Assembly: GCA_011620245.1 (NCBI GenBank)
Contig: WOZN01000143.1
Location: 1 to 5,796 of the forward strand
From: Acidovorax sp.
GTDB taxonomy: Bacteria; Pseudomonadota; Gammaproteobacteria; Burkholderiales; Burkholderiaceae_C
Length of the DNA stretch: 5,796 nt
Reading direction: 5' to 3'
In this document: positions 1 through 5,232 of the stretch, in pieces
Numbering within the stretch: position 1 is the stretch's first letter
How the letters are laid out: the number at the start of each line of letters is the position of its first letter
Position numbers and translations under genes: made by a program
The notes under the pieces: generated by a model
What the model was told of the DNA's origin: nothing
The model's input: only the letters and a program-made list of their open reading frames with translations
The model's database searches: none

Positions 1-1399
1 AGGCATAGGCGGCGTTGATGGGCACGATGTGGTCTTCGCGCGAGCCGTAGATATAAACCGGCAGCGTGATATTGGCGAGGTCTATCTTTTCGCCACACAC
101 GGTGAGCTTGCCGGGCTTGACCAGGTTGTTTTCGAGGTAGAAATTGCGCAGGTACCAGGTGTAGAACGGCCCGGGCAGATTGGTGCTGTCGCTGTTCCAG
201 TACAGCAGGTCGAAGGGTGGTGGCGTTTCGCCCTTGAGGTAGTTGCCCACCACGTAGTTCCACACCAGGTCGTTGGGGCGCAAAAAGCTGAAGGTGGATG
301 CCAGCTCCTGGCCCTTGAGCAGACCGCCCTTGCCCATTTGCATTTCGCGCATCTCGACGGAGGCCTCGTCAATGAATACATCCAGGATGCCGGTGTCGGT
401 GAAATCGATCAGGGTGGTCAAAAAGGTGGCACTGGCCACCGGCTCATCGCCGCGCGCGGCCAGCACGGCCAGCGCATTGCACAGGATGGTGCCGCCCACG
501 CAAAAACCCAGGGCGTTGATCTGTTCGGCGCTGGTGATGTTCTGCACCACGTCGATGGCCGCCATAGCGCCGTCTTCCACGTAGTCGTCCCAGGTCTTTT
601 GGGACAGACTTTCGTCGGGGTTGCGCCAGCTCACCACGAAAGTGCGGTGGCCTTCGCTCACGGCATAGCGGATCAGCGAATTCTCGGGCTGCAGATCGAG
701 GATGTAGAACTTGTTGATGCAGGGCGGCACCAGCAGGAGGGGCCGCTCGTACACCTTGGCCGTGAGCGGCTTGTATTCGAGCAGCTGGAACAGTTCGTTC
801 TCGAACACCACGGCGCCTTCGGTGGTGGCCACGTTGCGGCCCAACTCGAATGTGCTTTCGTCGGTCATCGACATACGGCCCTGGGTGATGTCGTGCAGCA
901 GATTTTGCATTCCCCTGGCAATGCTCTCGCCCTTGGTCTCGATGGCTTTCTTCTGCGCTTCGGCGTTGAAGGCCAGGAAGTTGCTCGGCGCCATGGCGGC
1001 CATCCATTGCTCTACGGCAAAGCGGATGCGGGCACGGGTTTTTGCGTCTGCCTCCACCGCGTCGGCCAGGCCCATCAGGGTGCGTGCGTTGAGCAGGTAA
1101 GCGGCCGCCAAAAAAGCCGCCCCCGGGTTGTCGGCCCAGCCATCGCCCGCGAAACGCCGGTCTTTGATTGCGGGTGCGGCCTGCAGGCCCTGGGCCCACA
1201 TTTCCTTGGCATCCTGAAGATATCGCTGCTGCAGCGCCTGCAGCTTGGCCGGAGAAAACTGCAAGAGGGGGGCGCCATGCGCGCCGCCCGCCTTATCCTT
1301 ATCAACGGGCGGCAAGGACTGCAACGCCTTCGTCCAGCTGTCACCGAAAATCTGCTGGAATTGCTGGGCGCCTTGAGCCCAGAGTGCTTCAGAATTCAC
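1..1399 (-). CDS. phaC: Class I poly(3-hydroxyalkanoate) synthase PhaC (3' end beyond window)
   Basis: This enzyme polymerises 3-hydroxyacyl-CoA into PHA storage polyester on the surface of cytoplasmic granules. About 466 codons are visible, reading leftward from a GTG at 1399-1397; the family is usually near 590 residues, so roughly the last fifth is missing. Residues ~70-260 form the N-terminal PhaC domain (for example the stretch WMAAMAPSNFLAFN), followed by the alpha/beta-hydrolase core. The PhaC box GFCVGG puts the catalytic Cys at residue 300 (codon 502-500). The catalytic Asp is in SREDHIVP at residue 456 (codon 34-32). The catalytic His expected about 28 residues later lies off the window. 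Length, Cys box and sequence fit class I (single-subunit, short-chain) rather than the PhaC/PhaE or PhaC/PhaR types. The GTG start is chosen because GAGGAAA lies just upstream and the N-terminus (NSEALWAQGAQQFQQ) looks typical. No phaA, phaB or phasin gene is visible here. Confidence 0.96.
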   Translation of the reverse strand, partial: MNSEALWAQGAQQFQQIFGDSWTKALQSLPPVDKDKAGGAHGAPLLQFSPAKLQALQQRYLQDAKEMWAQGLQAAPAIKDRRFAGDGWADNPGAAFLAAAYLLNARTLMGLADAVEADAKTRARIRFAVEQWMAAMAPSNFLAFNAEAQKKAIETKGESIARGMQNLLHDITQGRMSMTDESTFELGRNVATTEGAVVFENELFQLLEYKPLTAKVYERPLLLVPPCINKFYILDLQPENSLIRYAVSEGHRTFVVSWRNPDESLSQKTWDDYVEDGAMAAIDVVQNITSAEQINALGFCVGGTILCNALAVLAARGDEPVASATFLTTLIDFTDTGILDVFIDEASVEMREMQMGKGGLLKGQELASTFSFLRPNDLVWNYVVGNYLKGETPPPFDLLYWNSDSTNLPGPFYTWYLRNFYLENNLVKPGKLTVCGEKIDLANITLPVYIYGSREDHIVPINAAYA

Positions 1400-1403
1400 G
1401 TTA

Positions 1404-1410
1404 TTTCCTC
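1404..1410 (-). promoter_or_regulatory. Ribosome binding site deciding the GTG start of phaC
   Basis: On the minus strand GAGGAAA precedes the GTG by a 4-base spacer (TAAC), or about 7 bases when counted from GAGG. It is a near-consensus Shine-Dalgarno sequence. It supports GTG at 1399 as the start although no ATG is available nearby. Confidence 0.7.
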
Positions 1411-1447
1411 AATGATGGGTTGGTCGCACTGCATGGACCTCGGCCCC

Positions 1448-1476
1448 ATTGTTGCCCACCTGATGCTGCAAGGCAA
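1448..1476 (-). promoter_or_regulatory. Candidate sigma-70 promoter of phaC
   Basis: On the minus strand TTGCCT (1476-1471) and AACAAT (1453-1448) are separated by exactly 17 bases. Each hexamer matches 4 of 6 consensus positions, and the -10 lies about 48 bases before the GTG start. It sits in the 110-bp gap between phaC and the divergent membrane-protein gene. Two 4/6 hexamers occur often by chance, so this is only a candidate. Confidence 0.3.
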
Positions 1477-1509
1477 CGTTCAACCTAAAAACACTTTCGC
1501 TCTCCCCTC

Positions 1510-1875
1510 ATGTACCTCGTCATCATCACCTGGCTGTATGTCACCCTCATGATGGCCGTGGCCGAGGCCACCAGCAGCACCGGCAGCCTGCTGGGCGCTT
1601 TCGTTACGTTTTTGCTGTATGGACTGCTGCCGATAGGCATCGTGGCGTACATCCTGGGCACGCCCGGGCGCAAGCGGGCCATCAAGGCGCGCGAGCAGGC
1701 GCAGCGGGCCGCCCATGGCGCACAGCAGGCTGCGCAACAACAAGCCATCAAGCCACCGGATGCGGGGGCAAGGCCGGGTGCGGCGCCGATAGCGTCAGTC
1801 GCGCCAGATGCAGGCGGCCATGCGGCCGCTGCCACCGAGGGCGCGTTGATCGCGCCGGTACGAAAAGAACCGTGA
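1510..1875 (+). CDS. Small two-helix membrane protein of unknown function
   Basis: This is a 121-residue protein whose function I do not recognise. Residues ~4-20 (IITWLYVTLMMAVAEA) and ~27-50 (LLGAFVTFLLYGLLPIGIVA) are hydrophobic enough to be two membrane helices. They are followed by a strongly basic stretch (GRKRAIKAREQAQR) that would stay in the cytoplasm by the positive-inside rule. A Gln/Ala-rich, possibly helical segment comes next, then a low-complexity Ala/Pro/Gly tail to the end. There is no signal peptide cleavage site or cofactor motif. It is divergent from phaC across 110 bp. No clear Shine-Dalgarno precedes the ATG at 1510 (upstream is CTCTCCCCTC), so the start is less sure than the frame. 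Its last 27 codons overlap the end of pgeF on the other strand. From memory, similar small proteins sit at this place in related genomes. A role in PHA metabolism is not shown. Confidence 0.75.
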   Translation: MYLVIITWLYVTLMMAVAEATSSTGSLLGAFVTFLLYGLLPIGIVAYILGTPGRKRAIKAREQAQRAAHGAQQAAQQQAIKPPDAGARPGAAPIASVAPDAGGHAAAATEGALIAPVRKEP

Positions 1876-2652
1876 GGCATTGCCCACGGTGCACCACGCC
1901 GCACTGCTGTCGTTGCCGTAGATCCGCATGACGCCCAGGGCGCGCAGCCGCAGCCGCGCCAGCCCCGCAAGATCTGCCAGAAACCTGCCATGGCCCTGCG
2001 GCACAAAGCAGGCCTGGGCCGCCGGGTGGTGCAGGCAGAATGCCTCGCGCACCTCGGGGCCCACTTCAAAGGCAGTGGGGCCGATGCAGGGCCCCAGCCA
2101 CGCCATGGTGCTGCCGCCCAGCGTGTCGGACACTTCGTTTTTGATAGCTACTGGCGCTTTATCCACAAGGGCTAGAGCCTTAAATTGCTCAAAAACCGCT
2201 TCCAGAACGCCAATCCCGTCCGTCCCCGCCAGCCCGCGCCAGCCCGCATGGGCTGCACCCACCATGGCGCCGGAGCCATGGGCCAGCAGCACGGGCAGGC
2301 AATCGGCCACCATGATGGTGCAGACCGCGTCCGGCTGCGTGGCCACACAGGCATCGGCCTCGGTGCCGTCGGGCGTGGCAGGGTCGATATCGGCCACCAC
2401 CGTGCCATGCACCTGGTTCAGAAACACCGCCCGGGCGCCCGGGGTTGCGCCCTGCACCACCGCCTGCAGCAGCTGCCGATTGGCCTGCACGGCCGCTGGC
2501 GCATCGCCCACATGGCTGCCCAGGTTCAGGCTGGCATAGGGGCCGGTGCTGACACCGCCAGCCCGCGTGGTGCACAGGGCATGCACACCGGCCGGCGCGG
2601 GCCACTGCGGCCGCAGCCAGTCGGCATGGGGAATGCCTGGGGCCAGGCTCAT
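1795..2652 (-). CDS. pgeF: Purine nucleoside phosphorylase / polyphenol oxidase family protein (PgeF, YfiH, Cu-oxidase_4)
   Basis: Members of this family (E. coli YfiH/PgeF, B. subtilis YlmD) were first called laccase-domain proteins. They are now known to have purine nucleoside phosphorylase/adenosine deaminase activity, and YfiH also affects peptidoglycan fidelity. The protein is 285 residues starting at MSLAPGIPHADWLRP. The metal site is complete: His82 in NQVHG, Cys118 in VADCLPVLL and His135 in AAHAGWRG, with 36- and 17-residue spacing as I recall for YfiH. WLGPCIGPTAFEVG at 185-198 and NASRFFSYRRDQ near the end are also family hallmarks. The start at 2652 is preferred over an upstream in-frame ATG at 2730 because the extension lies inside maiA and lacks family likeness. 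It begins 7 bp after the maiA stop, so the two are probably co-transcribed. Residues ~155-173 come from an interspersed repeat (see 2131-2190) and are absent from typical homologues as I recall them. The 3' end overlaps the opposing membrane-protein gene by 81 bp. Confidence 0.93.
   Translation of the reverse strand: MSLAPGIPHADWLRPQWPAPAGVHALCTTRAGGVSTGPYASLNLGSHVGDAPAAVQANRQLLQAVVQGATPGARAVFLNQVHGTVVADIDPATPDGTEADACVATQPDAVCTIMVADCLPVLLAHGSGAMVGAAHAGWRGLAGTDGIGVLEAVFEQFKALALVDKAPVAIKNEVSDTLGGSTMAWLGPCIGPTAFEVGPEVREAFCLHHPAAQACFVPQGHGRFLADLAGLARLRLRALGVMRIYGNDSSAAWCTVGNASRFFSYRRDQRALGGSGRMAACIWRD
2131..2190. repeat. Short interspersed repeat, copy A, inside pgeF
   Basis: This is an AT-richer ~60-bp element running from CACTTCG through TTTTGATAGCT and GCGCTTTA to AGAGCCTTAAATT. 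It aligns without gaps to 4301-4344 at a constant offset of 2170. By hand count about 31 of 44 positions are identical, with most differences being transitions. The core can fold into an imperfect hairpin (GGCGCTT at 2153-2159 against AAGGGCT at 2167-2173). Read on the pgeF strand it is open in frame and encodes about residues 155-173 of PgeF, including DKAPVAIKNEV. I recall similar TTTTGATAGCT...AAGCGCTAG elements as frequent in Comamonadaceae genomes, but no search was made. Confidence 0.75.
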
Positions 2653-2659
2653 GGCTTGT

Positions 2660-3328
2660 TCAGGGCTGAAAGTCCGGGCAGGCCGAGGGCTGGGCCCGCT
2701 CGAATGCGGGCAGCGCCATACAGGCATCAAAAGCCGCCATGGTCAGCGGCAACGCCTCCAGGCTCACGTTGAAGCGCTGGCAATTGAAGACATGCGGCAC
2801 CAGGCAGCAATCGGCCAGCGTAGGGGCATCACCCCAGCAACAGACGGAAGGCGCCAGCCCCTGCGCGTCGCGCTGCTGCGCCAGCAGCGCCAGCTGGCGC
2901 TCGAACGCCTCCAGCCCGCTGCGCGCCCAATGGCGGTACCAGGCGTTCTTGCCGGCTTCGTCCACCTTCAGCTCGTGCACCAGGTATTTCAGCACCCGCA
3001 GGTTGTTCAGGGGGTGCATCTCGCAAGCCACCATCTGGGCCAAGGCCCGCACCTGGGCCCGGCCCAGCGGCTCAGCCGGTAGCAAGGGCGGCAAAGGATG
3101 GGTTTCATCAAGGTATTCGATGATGGCCATGGACTGGGAAAGCGCCACGCCATCATCGGTCAGCAGGGTGGGCACCAGGGCATCGCCCAGCCGGCCGGCG
3201 TAGGCCGGGTCGCGGTGCTCGCCGCGCACCAGGTGCACCGCGATGTATTCGTAGTCGAGCCCCTTCAACTGCAGCGCAATGCGCACGCGAAACGAGGCCG
3301 AGGATCGAAAATAGTTAAAGAGCTTCAT
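2660..3328 (-). CDS. maiA: Zeta-class glutathione S-transferase: maleylacetoacetate / maleylpyruvate isomerase
   Basis: The enzyme performs glutathione-dependent cis-trans isomerisation of maleylacetoacetate (tyrosine/homogentisate pathway) or maleylpyruvate (gentisate pathway) in the cytoplasm. The protein is 222 residues, normal for the family. The N-terminal thioredoxin-like domain (1-~80) has the zeta signature near residues 9-18 as SSASFRVRIAL, where the usual form is SSCSxRVRIAL, so the Cys is replaced by Ala. LVPTLLTDD and ALSQSMAIIEYLDE form the glutathione site. The helical C-terminal domain carries HPLNNLRVLKYL and GDAPTLADCCLVPHVFNCQRF. The start is MKLFNYF at 3328; the frame stays open upstream, but that region has no likeness to the family. 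No strong Shine-Dalgarno is seen. pgeF follows after 7 bp. The FAH-family gene that could use its product is divergent across 243 bp. Sequence alone does not separate the maleylacetoacetate (MaiA) and maleylpyruvate (NagL) activities. Confidence 0.92.
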   Translation of the reverse strand: MKLFNYFRSSASFRVRIALQLKGLDYEYIAVHLVRGEHRDPAYAGRLGDALVPTLLTDDGVALSQSMAIIEYLDETHPLPPLLPAEPLGRAQVRALAQMVACEMHPLNNLRVLKYLVHELKVDEAGKNAWYRHWARSGLEAFERQLALLAQQRDAQGLAPSVCCWGDAPTLADCCLVPHVFNCQRFNVSLEALPLTMAAFDACMALPAFERAQPSACPDFQP

Positions 3329-3571
3329 GGGCTGCAGAGCGTGGATGGAGCCGGATACCTGGTGGCTCTGGGAGCGGGCTTCGCTAGTGTAGTGTTCGAC
3401 GCTTGGCGGAGCATCCGCTGGGCCAGCAAGGCGTTGCACTTCACCGCCGTGGAATTTGGCGAGTGTAGCGCCGCAGCCAGCACGCCGGCCCCGTGGCACA
3501 CTGCGGCAGGGCGACGCCACGGCGCTCACGCCCCCGCAGCATTGACCCATCCTGCAAAAAGAGAGGCCAAC
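3329..3571. other. Intergenic region between divergent maiA and FAH-family genes
   Basis: This 243-bp GC-rich gap should hold the promoters of both the maiA-pgeF transcript and the hydrolase gene. I see no convincing -35/-10 pair on either strand. The only local structure is a small perfect inverted repeat, GCGGA-gca-TCCGC at 3406-3418. A weak -10-like TACACT lies on the minus strand near 3390, without a matching -35. The end of the region carries a purine-rich ribosome binding site for the hydrolase (GAGAGG at 3561-3566). No small gene was recognised. Confidence 0.5.
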
Positions 3572-4267
3572 ATGAGCTATGTTTTTTCTCCCGCGCCCGT
3601 GGCCAGCGTGCCTGTAGTGGGCTGCGGCGACCGTTTCCCGGTGCACCGCATTTACTGCGTGGGCCGCAATTACGAAGAGCACGCCAGGGAAATGGGCTTC
3701 ACGGGCCGCGAGCCGCCGTTTTTCTTCCTGAAACCCGCCGACGCCATCGTGGCCGTCAACGCCGGTGAAACCGGCCTGCTGCCCTACCCCAGCCTCACGG
3801 CCAACCTGCACCACGAGATCGAACTGGTGGTGGCCATTGGCAAGGGCGGCAAGAACATTTTGGCAGCCGATGCGCTGCAGCATATCTACGGCTATGCCGT
3901 GGGCCTGGACATGACGCGCCGCGACCTGCAAAACGACATGAAGAAACAGGGCCGCCCCTGGTGCATCGCCAAGGGCTTTGACGCCAGCGCCCCCATCGGC
4001 CCCATCACCCCGGCCGCGCAGGCGGGCGACATCGCCCACGCCGCCATCTGGCTGCAGGTCAATGGCGCCGAACGCCAGCGCAGCAACCTGTCCCAGCTCA
4101 TCTGGAACATTGGCGAAATCATCGAGCACCTGTCTGCCGCGTGGGAACTGGCCCCCGGCGACCTGATCTACACCGGCACCCCCGAAGGCGTGGGCGCCGT
4201 GGTGCGCGGCGACACGCTGGAAGGCGGTGTGAACGGCCTGCCCACCCTGCGCCTGAGCGTGGTGTAA
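3572..4267 (+). CDS. Fumarylacetoacetate hydrolase-family protein, probably fumarylpyruvate hydrolase (NagK-like)
   Basis: The protein is 231 residues, the short bacterial FAH type rather than the ~420-residue fumarylacetoacetase. It would cleave a C-C bond in a 1,3-dicarbonyl acid, for example fumarylpyruvate to fumarate and pyruvate. Visible motifs are FPVHRIYCVGRNYEEHAREMG (split here at residues 22-42), REPPFFFLKPADA (46-58) and the metal ligands Glu82 and Glu84 in HHEIELVVAIG. Asp113 is in GLDMTRRDLQ, Lys134 in KGFD, and GDLIYTGTPEGVG at 196-208. The start at 3572 follows AGAGAGG with a 5-base spacer. The reading frame is open much further upstream, but that part lies antisense to maiA and has no family likeness. 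Its partner is the divergent zeta-class GST, the enzyme of the preceding step in both gentisate and homogentisate breakdown. The ring-cleaving dioxygenase is not in the window, so the true substrate is inferred. The general family call is very secure; the NagK assignment is moderate. Confidence 0.93.
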   Translation: MSYVFSPAPVASVPVVGCGDRFPVHRIYCVGRNYEEHAREMGFTGREPPFFFLKPADAIVAVNAGETGLLPYPSLTANLHHEIELVVAIGKGGKNILAADALQHIYGYAVGLDMTRRDLQNDMKKQGRPWCIAKGFDASAPIGPITPAAQAGDIAHAAIWLQVNGAERQRSNLSQLIWNIGEIIEHLSAAWELAPGDLIYTGTPEGVGAVVRGDTLEGGVNGLPTLRLSVV

Positions 4268-4300
4268 CCCTAGGGTAACCGCCCGGGTAGCGCCTGTATT

Positions 4301-4358
4301 CACTTCACTTTTAATAGCTGTCAGCGCTTTAGTTATAAGCGTTTTAAGCCATTTTGAC
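4301..4358. repeat. Short interspersed repeat, copy B, upstream of the NUDIX gene
   Basis: This is the second copy of the element seen at 2131-2190, in the same orientation, running from CACTTCAC through TTTTAATAGCT and AGCGCTTTA to AAGCCATTTTGA. It contains a better stem than copy A: AGCGCTT (4323-4329) pairs with AAGCGTT (4337-4343), seven pairs including one G-U, with a 7-base loop. It begins 33 bp after the hydrolase stop and ends about 13 bp before the NUDIX ATG, so it fills most of this 104-bp gap. Read on the minus strand in the frame used in pgeF, it is also open and would give TKALTAIKSEV, close to DKAPVAIKNEV of copy A. Confidence 0.75.
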
Positions 4359-4371
4359 CTAAACTTCCTGC

Positions 4372-4923
4372 ATGACCTTTCGCAGCCCGATCAAACACTG
4401 CCGCGATTGCGGCACGGCAGTGGTTTACCGCTTGCCTGACGACGGCGACACCCGGCAGCGTGCCGTGTGCCCCGCCTGCAACACCGTTCACTACGAGAAC
4501 CCGCTGAACGTGGTCGGCACCGTGCCGGAGTTCATCGACGGCCGGGTGCTGCTGTGCAAGCGCAACATCGAGCCGCGCTGGGGCAAATGGACGCTGCCGG
4601 CCGGGTTCATGGAGCTCGATGAAACCACGGCCCAGGGCGCGGCCCGTGAAACCGACGAAGAGGCCGGCGCCCAGATCGAAATGGGCCCGCTGTTCAGCCT
4701 GCTGAACGTGCGCCGCGTCGGCCAGGTGCACCTTTTTTACCGCGCCCGGCTGCTCAGTGACCAGTTCAACCCCGGCTATGAAACCATCGAGGCGCGCCTG
4801 TTCACCGAAGCCGAGGTGCCCTGGGACGAACTGGCGTTTCGCACCGTCAAGGAAACGCTCGAACATTATTTTTCCGACCGGCGCAAAGGCCATTTCGAGC
4901 TGCACTGCATCGACGTGGAGTAG
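4372..4923 (+). CDS. NUDIX hydrolase with N-terminal zinc ribbon
   Basis: This 183-residue cytoplasmic pyrophosphohydrolase would cleave a nucleoside diphosphate linked to another group (ADP-ribose, NADH or similar). Two CxxC pairs (Cys10/Cys13 in CRDC, Cys33/Cys36 in CPAC) form a probable zinc ribbon of the Nudix_N_2 kind. The Nudix box runs from Gly78 to Ala100 with the pattern Gx5Ex7RExxEExG complete (Gly78, Glu84, Arg92, Glu93, Glu96, Glu97, Gly99). Position U after RE is Thr instead of the usual aliphatic residue. GKWTLPAGFMELDE is typical of the ADP-ribose pyrophosphatase-like branch. It is much shorter than NudC (about 260 residues) and lacks the NudC SQPWPFP motif, so NudC is unlikely. 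The ATG at 4372 has no Shine-Dalgarno. The upstream region is mostly the interspersed repeat. The gene ends convergently against the DUF2892 frame, overlapping it by 58 bp. Confidence 0.92.
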   Translation: MTFRSPIKHCRDCGTAVVYRLPDDGDTRQRAVCPACNTVHYENPLNVVGTVPEFIDGRVLLCKRNIEPRWGKWTLPAGFMELDETTAQGAARETDEEAGAQIEMGPLFSLLNVRRVGQVHLFYRARLLSDQFNPGYETIEARLFTEAEVPWDELAFRTVKETLEHYFSDRRKGHFELHCIDVE

Positions 4924-5117
4924 TTCCGCCGCACCTGGCAGCGCCTTCTGATTCCCCAACGGCTACTGTGCTGTGGCCGTTGCACCAAGCCGGTCAGCAA
5001 AGGCACAACCCCCAGCCAGCCCCACCAGCCCACGGTTTCCGTGGCAGCCAAGGCAATCAAGACGATGCCGACCACGATGCGCAGGACCCTGTCGATACCA
5101 CCAGCGTTGGATTTCAT
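4866..5117 (-). CDS. YgaP/DUF2892-family inner-membrane protein with abnormal C-terminus (possibly truncated)
   Basis: The open frame gives 83 residues from ATG at 5117, preceded by GAAGGGGG, a fair ribosome binding site. Residues 1-45 look like a normal DUF2892 protein: MKSNAGGIDRVLRIVVG, then two hydrophobic segments (about 11-25 and 29-44) ending in WGWLGVVPLLTGLV. Such proteins usually continue with a GWCPAY..LLG..C ending and stop at about 60-70 residues, as I recall. Here residues 46-83 (VQRPQHSSRW...) are Arg/Ser-rich, unrelated, and run 58 bp into the opposite-strand NUDIX gene. The family ending was not found in the other two frames either. The 3' end therefore seems to have been lost and replaced at about 4982, where a hairpin starts. 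DUF2892 membrane proteins often accompany BigR/SqrR-type regulators and persulfide enzymes, which fits the next genes. The product may be non-functional. Confidence 0.6.
   Translation of the reverse strand: MKSNAGGIDRVLRIVVGIVLIALAATETVGWWGWLGVVPLLTGLVQRPQHSSRWGIRRRCQVRRNYSTSMQCSSKWPLRRSEK
4957..4982. terminator. 10-bp hairpin between the convergent NUDIX and DUF2892 genes
   Basis: CAACGGCTAC (4957-4966) pairs with GTGGCCGTTG (4973-4982) over ten positions including one T-G wobble, with a six-base TGTGCT loop. It lies 33 bp after the NUDIX stop codon and could end transcription from that gene. Neither strand has a T-run after the stem, so it is not a classic intrinsic terminator. Its right edge coincides with the last base before DUF2892 likeness begins (4983). 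Confidence 0.45.
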
Positions 5118-5138
5118 GTGCAAGCCCCCTTCTTCAAC

Positions 5139-5161
5139 AAAAAACTCTCTCTGCGTAGAGT
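5139..5161 (-). terminator. Weak candidate terminator downstream of the ArsR-family gene
   Basis: Read on the minus strand, ACTCT (5161-5157) and AGAGT (5148-5144) can pair across an 8-base loop, followed by a run of six T (5144-5139). A 4-bp alternative with a 4-base loop also exists. The stem is short, and it sits 22 bp before the DUF2892 start, so it may only lower readthrough from the regulator gene. Confidence 0.28.
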
Positions 5162-5232
5162 CCTCGGGGCCGCGCGACGGCAGCAGCTGCGGCTACCGCC
5201 GCCCCCGGCACCGGAGCGACTTCGACCGGTGG

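Noticed and set aside
29..1552. A very long plus-strand open frame (507 codons) opposite phaC
   Set aside because: It is antisense to a clear phaC with intact catalytic Cys and Asp motifs. Its translation is compositionally odd (His/Gly/Val/Gln-rich) and matches no known family. Long antisense frames are expected in high-GC DNA.
1485..2069. Minus-strand open frame of 194 codons across the small membrane gene and the end of pgeF
   Set aside because: It overlaps pgeF in a different frame and is antisense to the membrane protein. It is Ala/Arg/Cys-rich without motifs, as expected of a GC-rich shadow frame.
3098..3571. Upstream extension of the FAH-family hydrolase frame (to 389 residues)
   Set aside because: The extra part lies opposite maiA and in the intergenic gap and is unlike the family. 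A ribosome binding site and a normal start exist at 3572.
4267..4276. Perfect 10-bp palindrome ACCCTAGGGT at the hydrolase stop codon
   Set aside because: It is too short and has no spacer, partner repeat or T-run to be called an operator or terminator.
3329..4303. Upstream extension of the maiA frame, giving a 547-residue 'fusion' protein
   Set aside because: The extension is antisense to the FAH-family hydrolase and the intergenic gap. It has no family likeness, while MKLFNYF is the normal zeta-GST start.
4301..4371. Promoter for the NUDIX gene inside repeat copy B (TTTAAT, TATAAG, TTGACC)
   Set aside because: No pair of hexamers has acceptable spacing; TTGACC is too close to the ATG to be a -35.
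4372..4923. NUDIX protein as NADH pyrophosphatase NudC
   Set aside because: Despite the zinc ribbon, it is about 80 residues too short and lacks the NudC motif after the Nudix box.
4333..4959. Minus-strand open frame of 208 codons opposite the NUDIX gene
   Set aside because: The plus strand carries a full Nudix box and two CxxC pairs; the minus-strand frame is a shadow.
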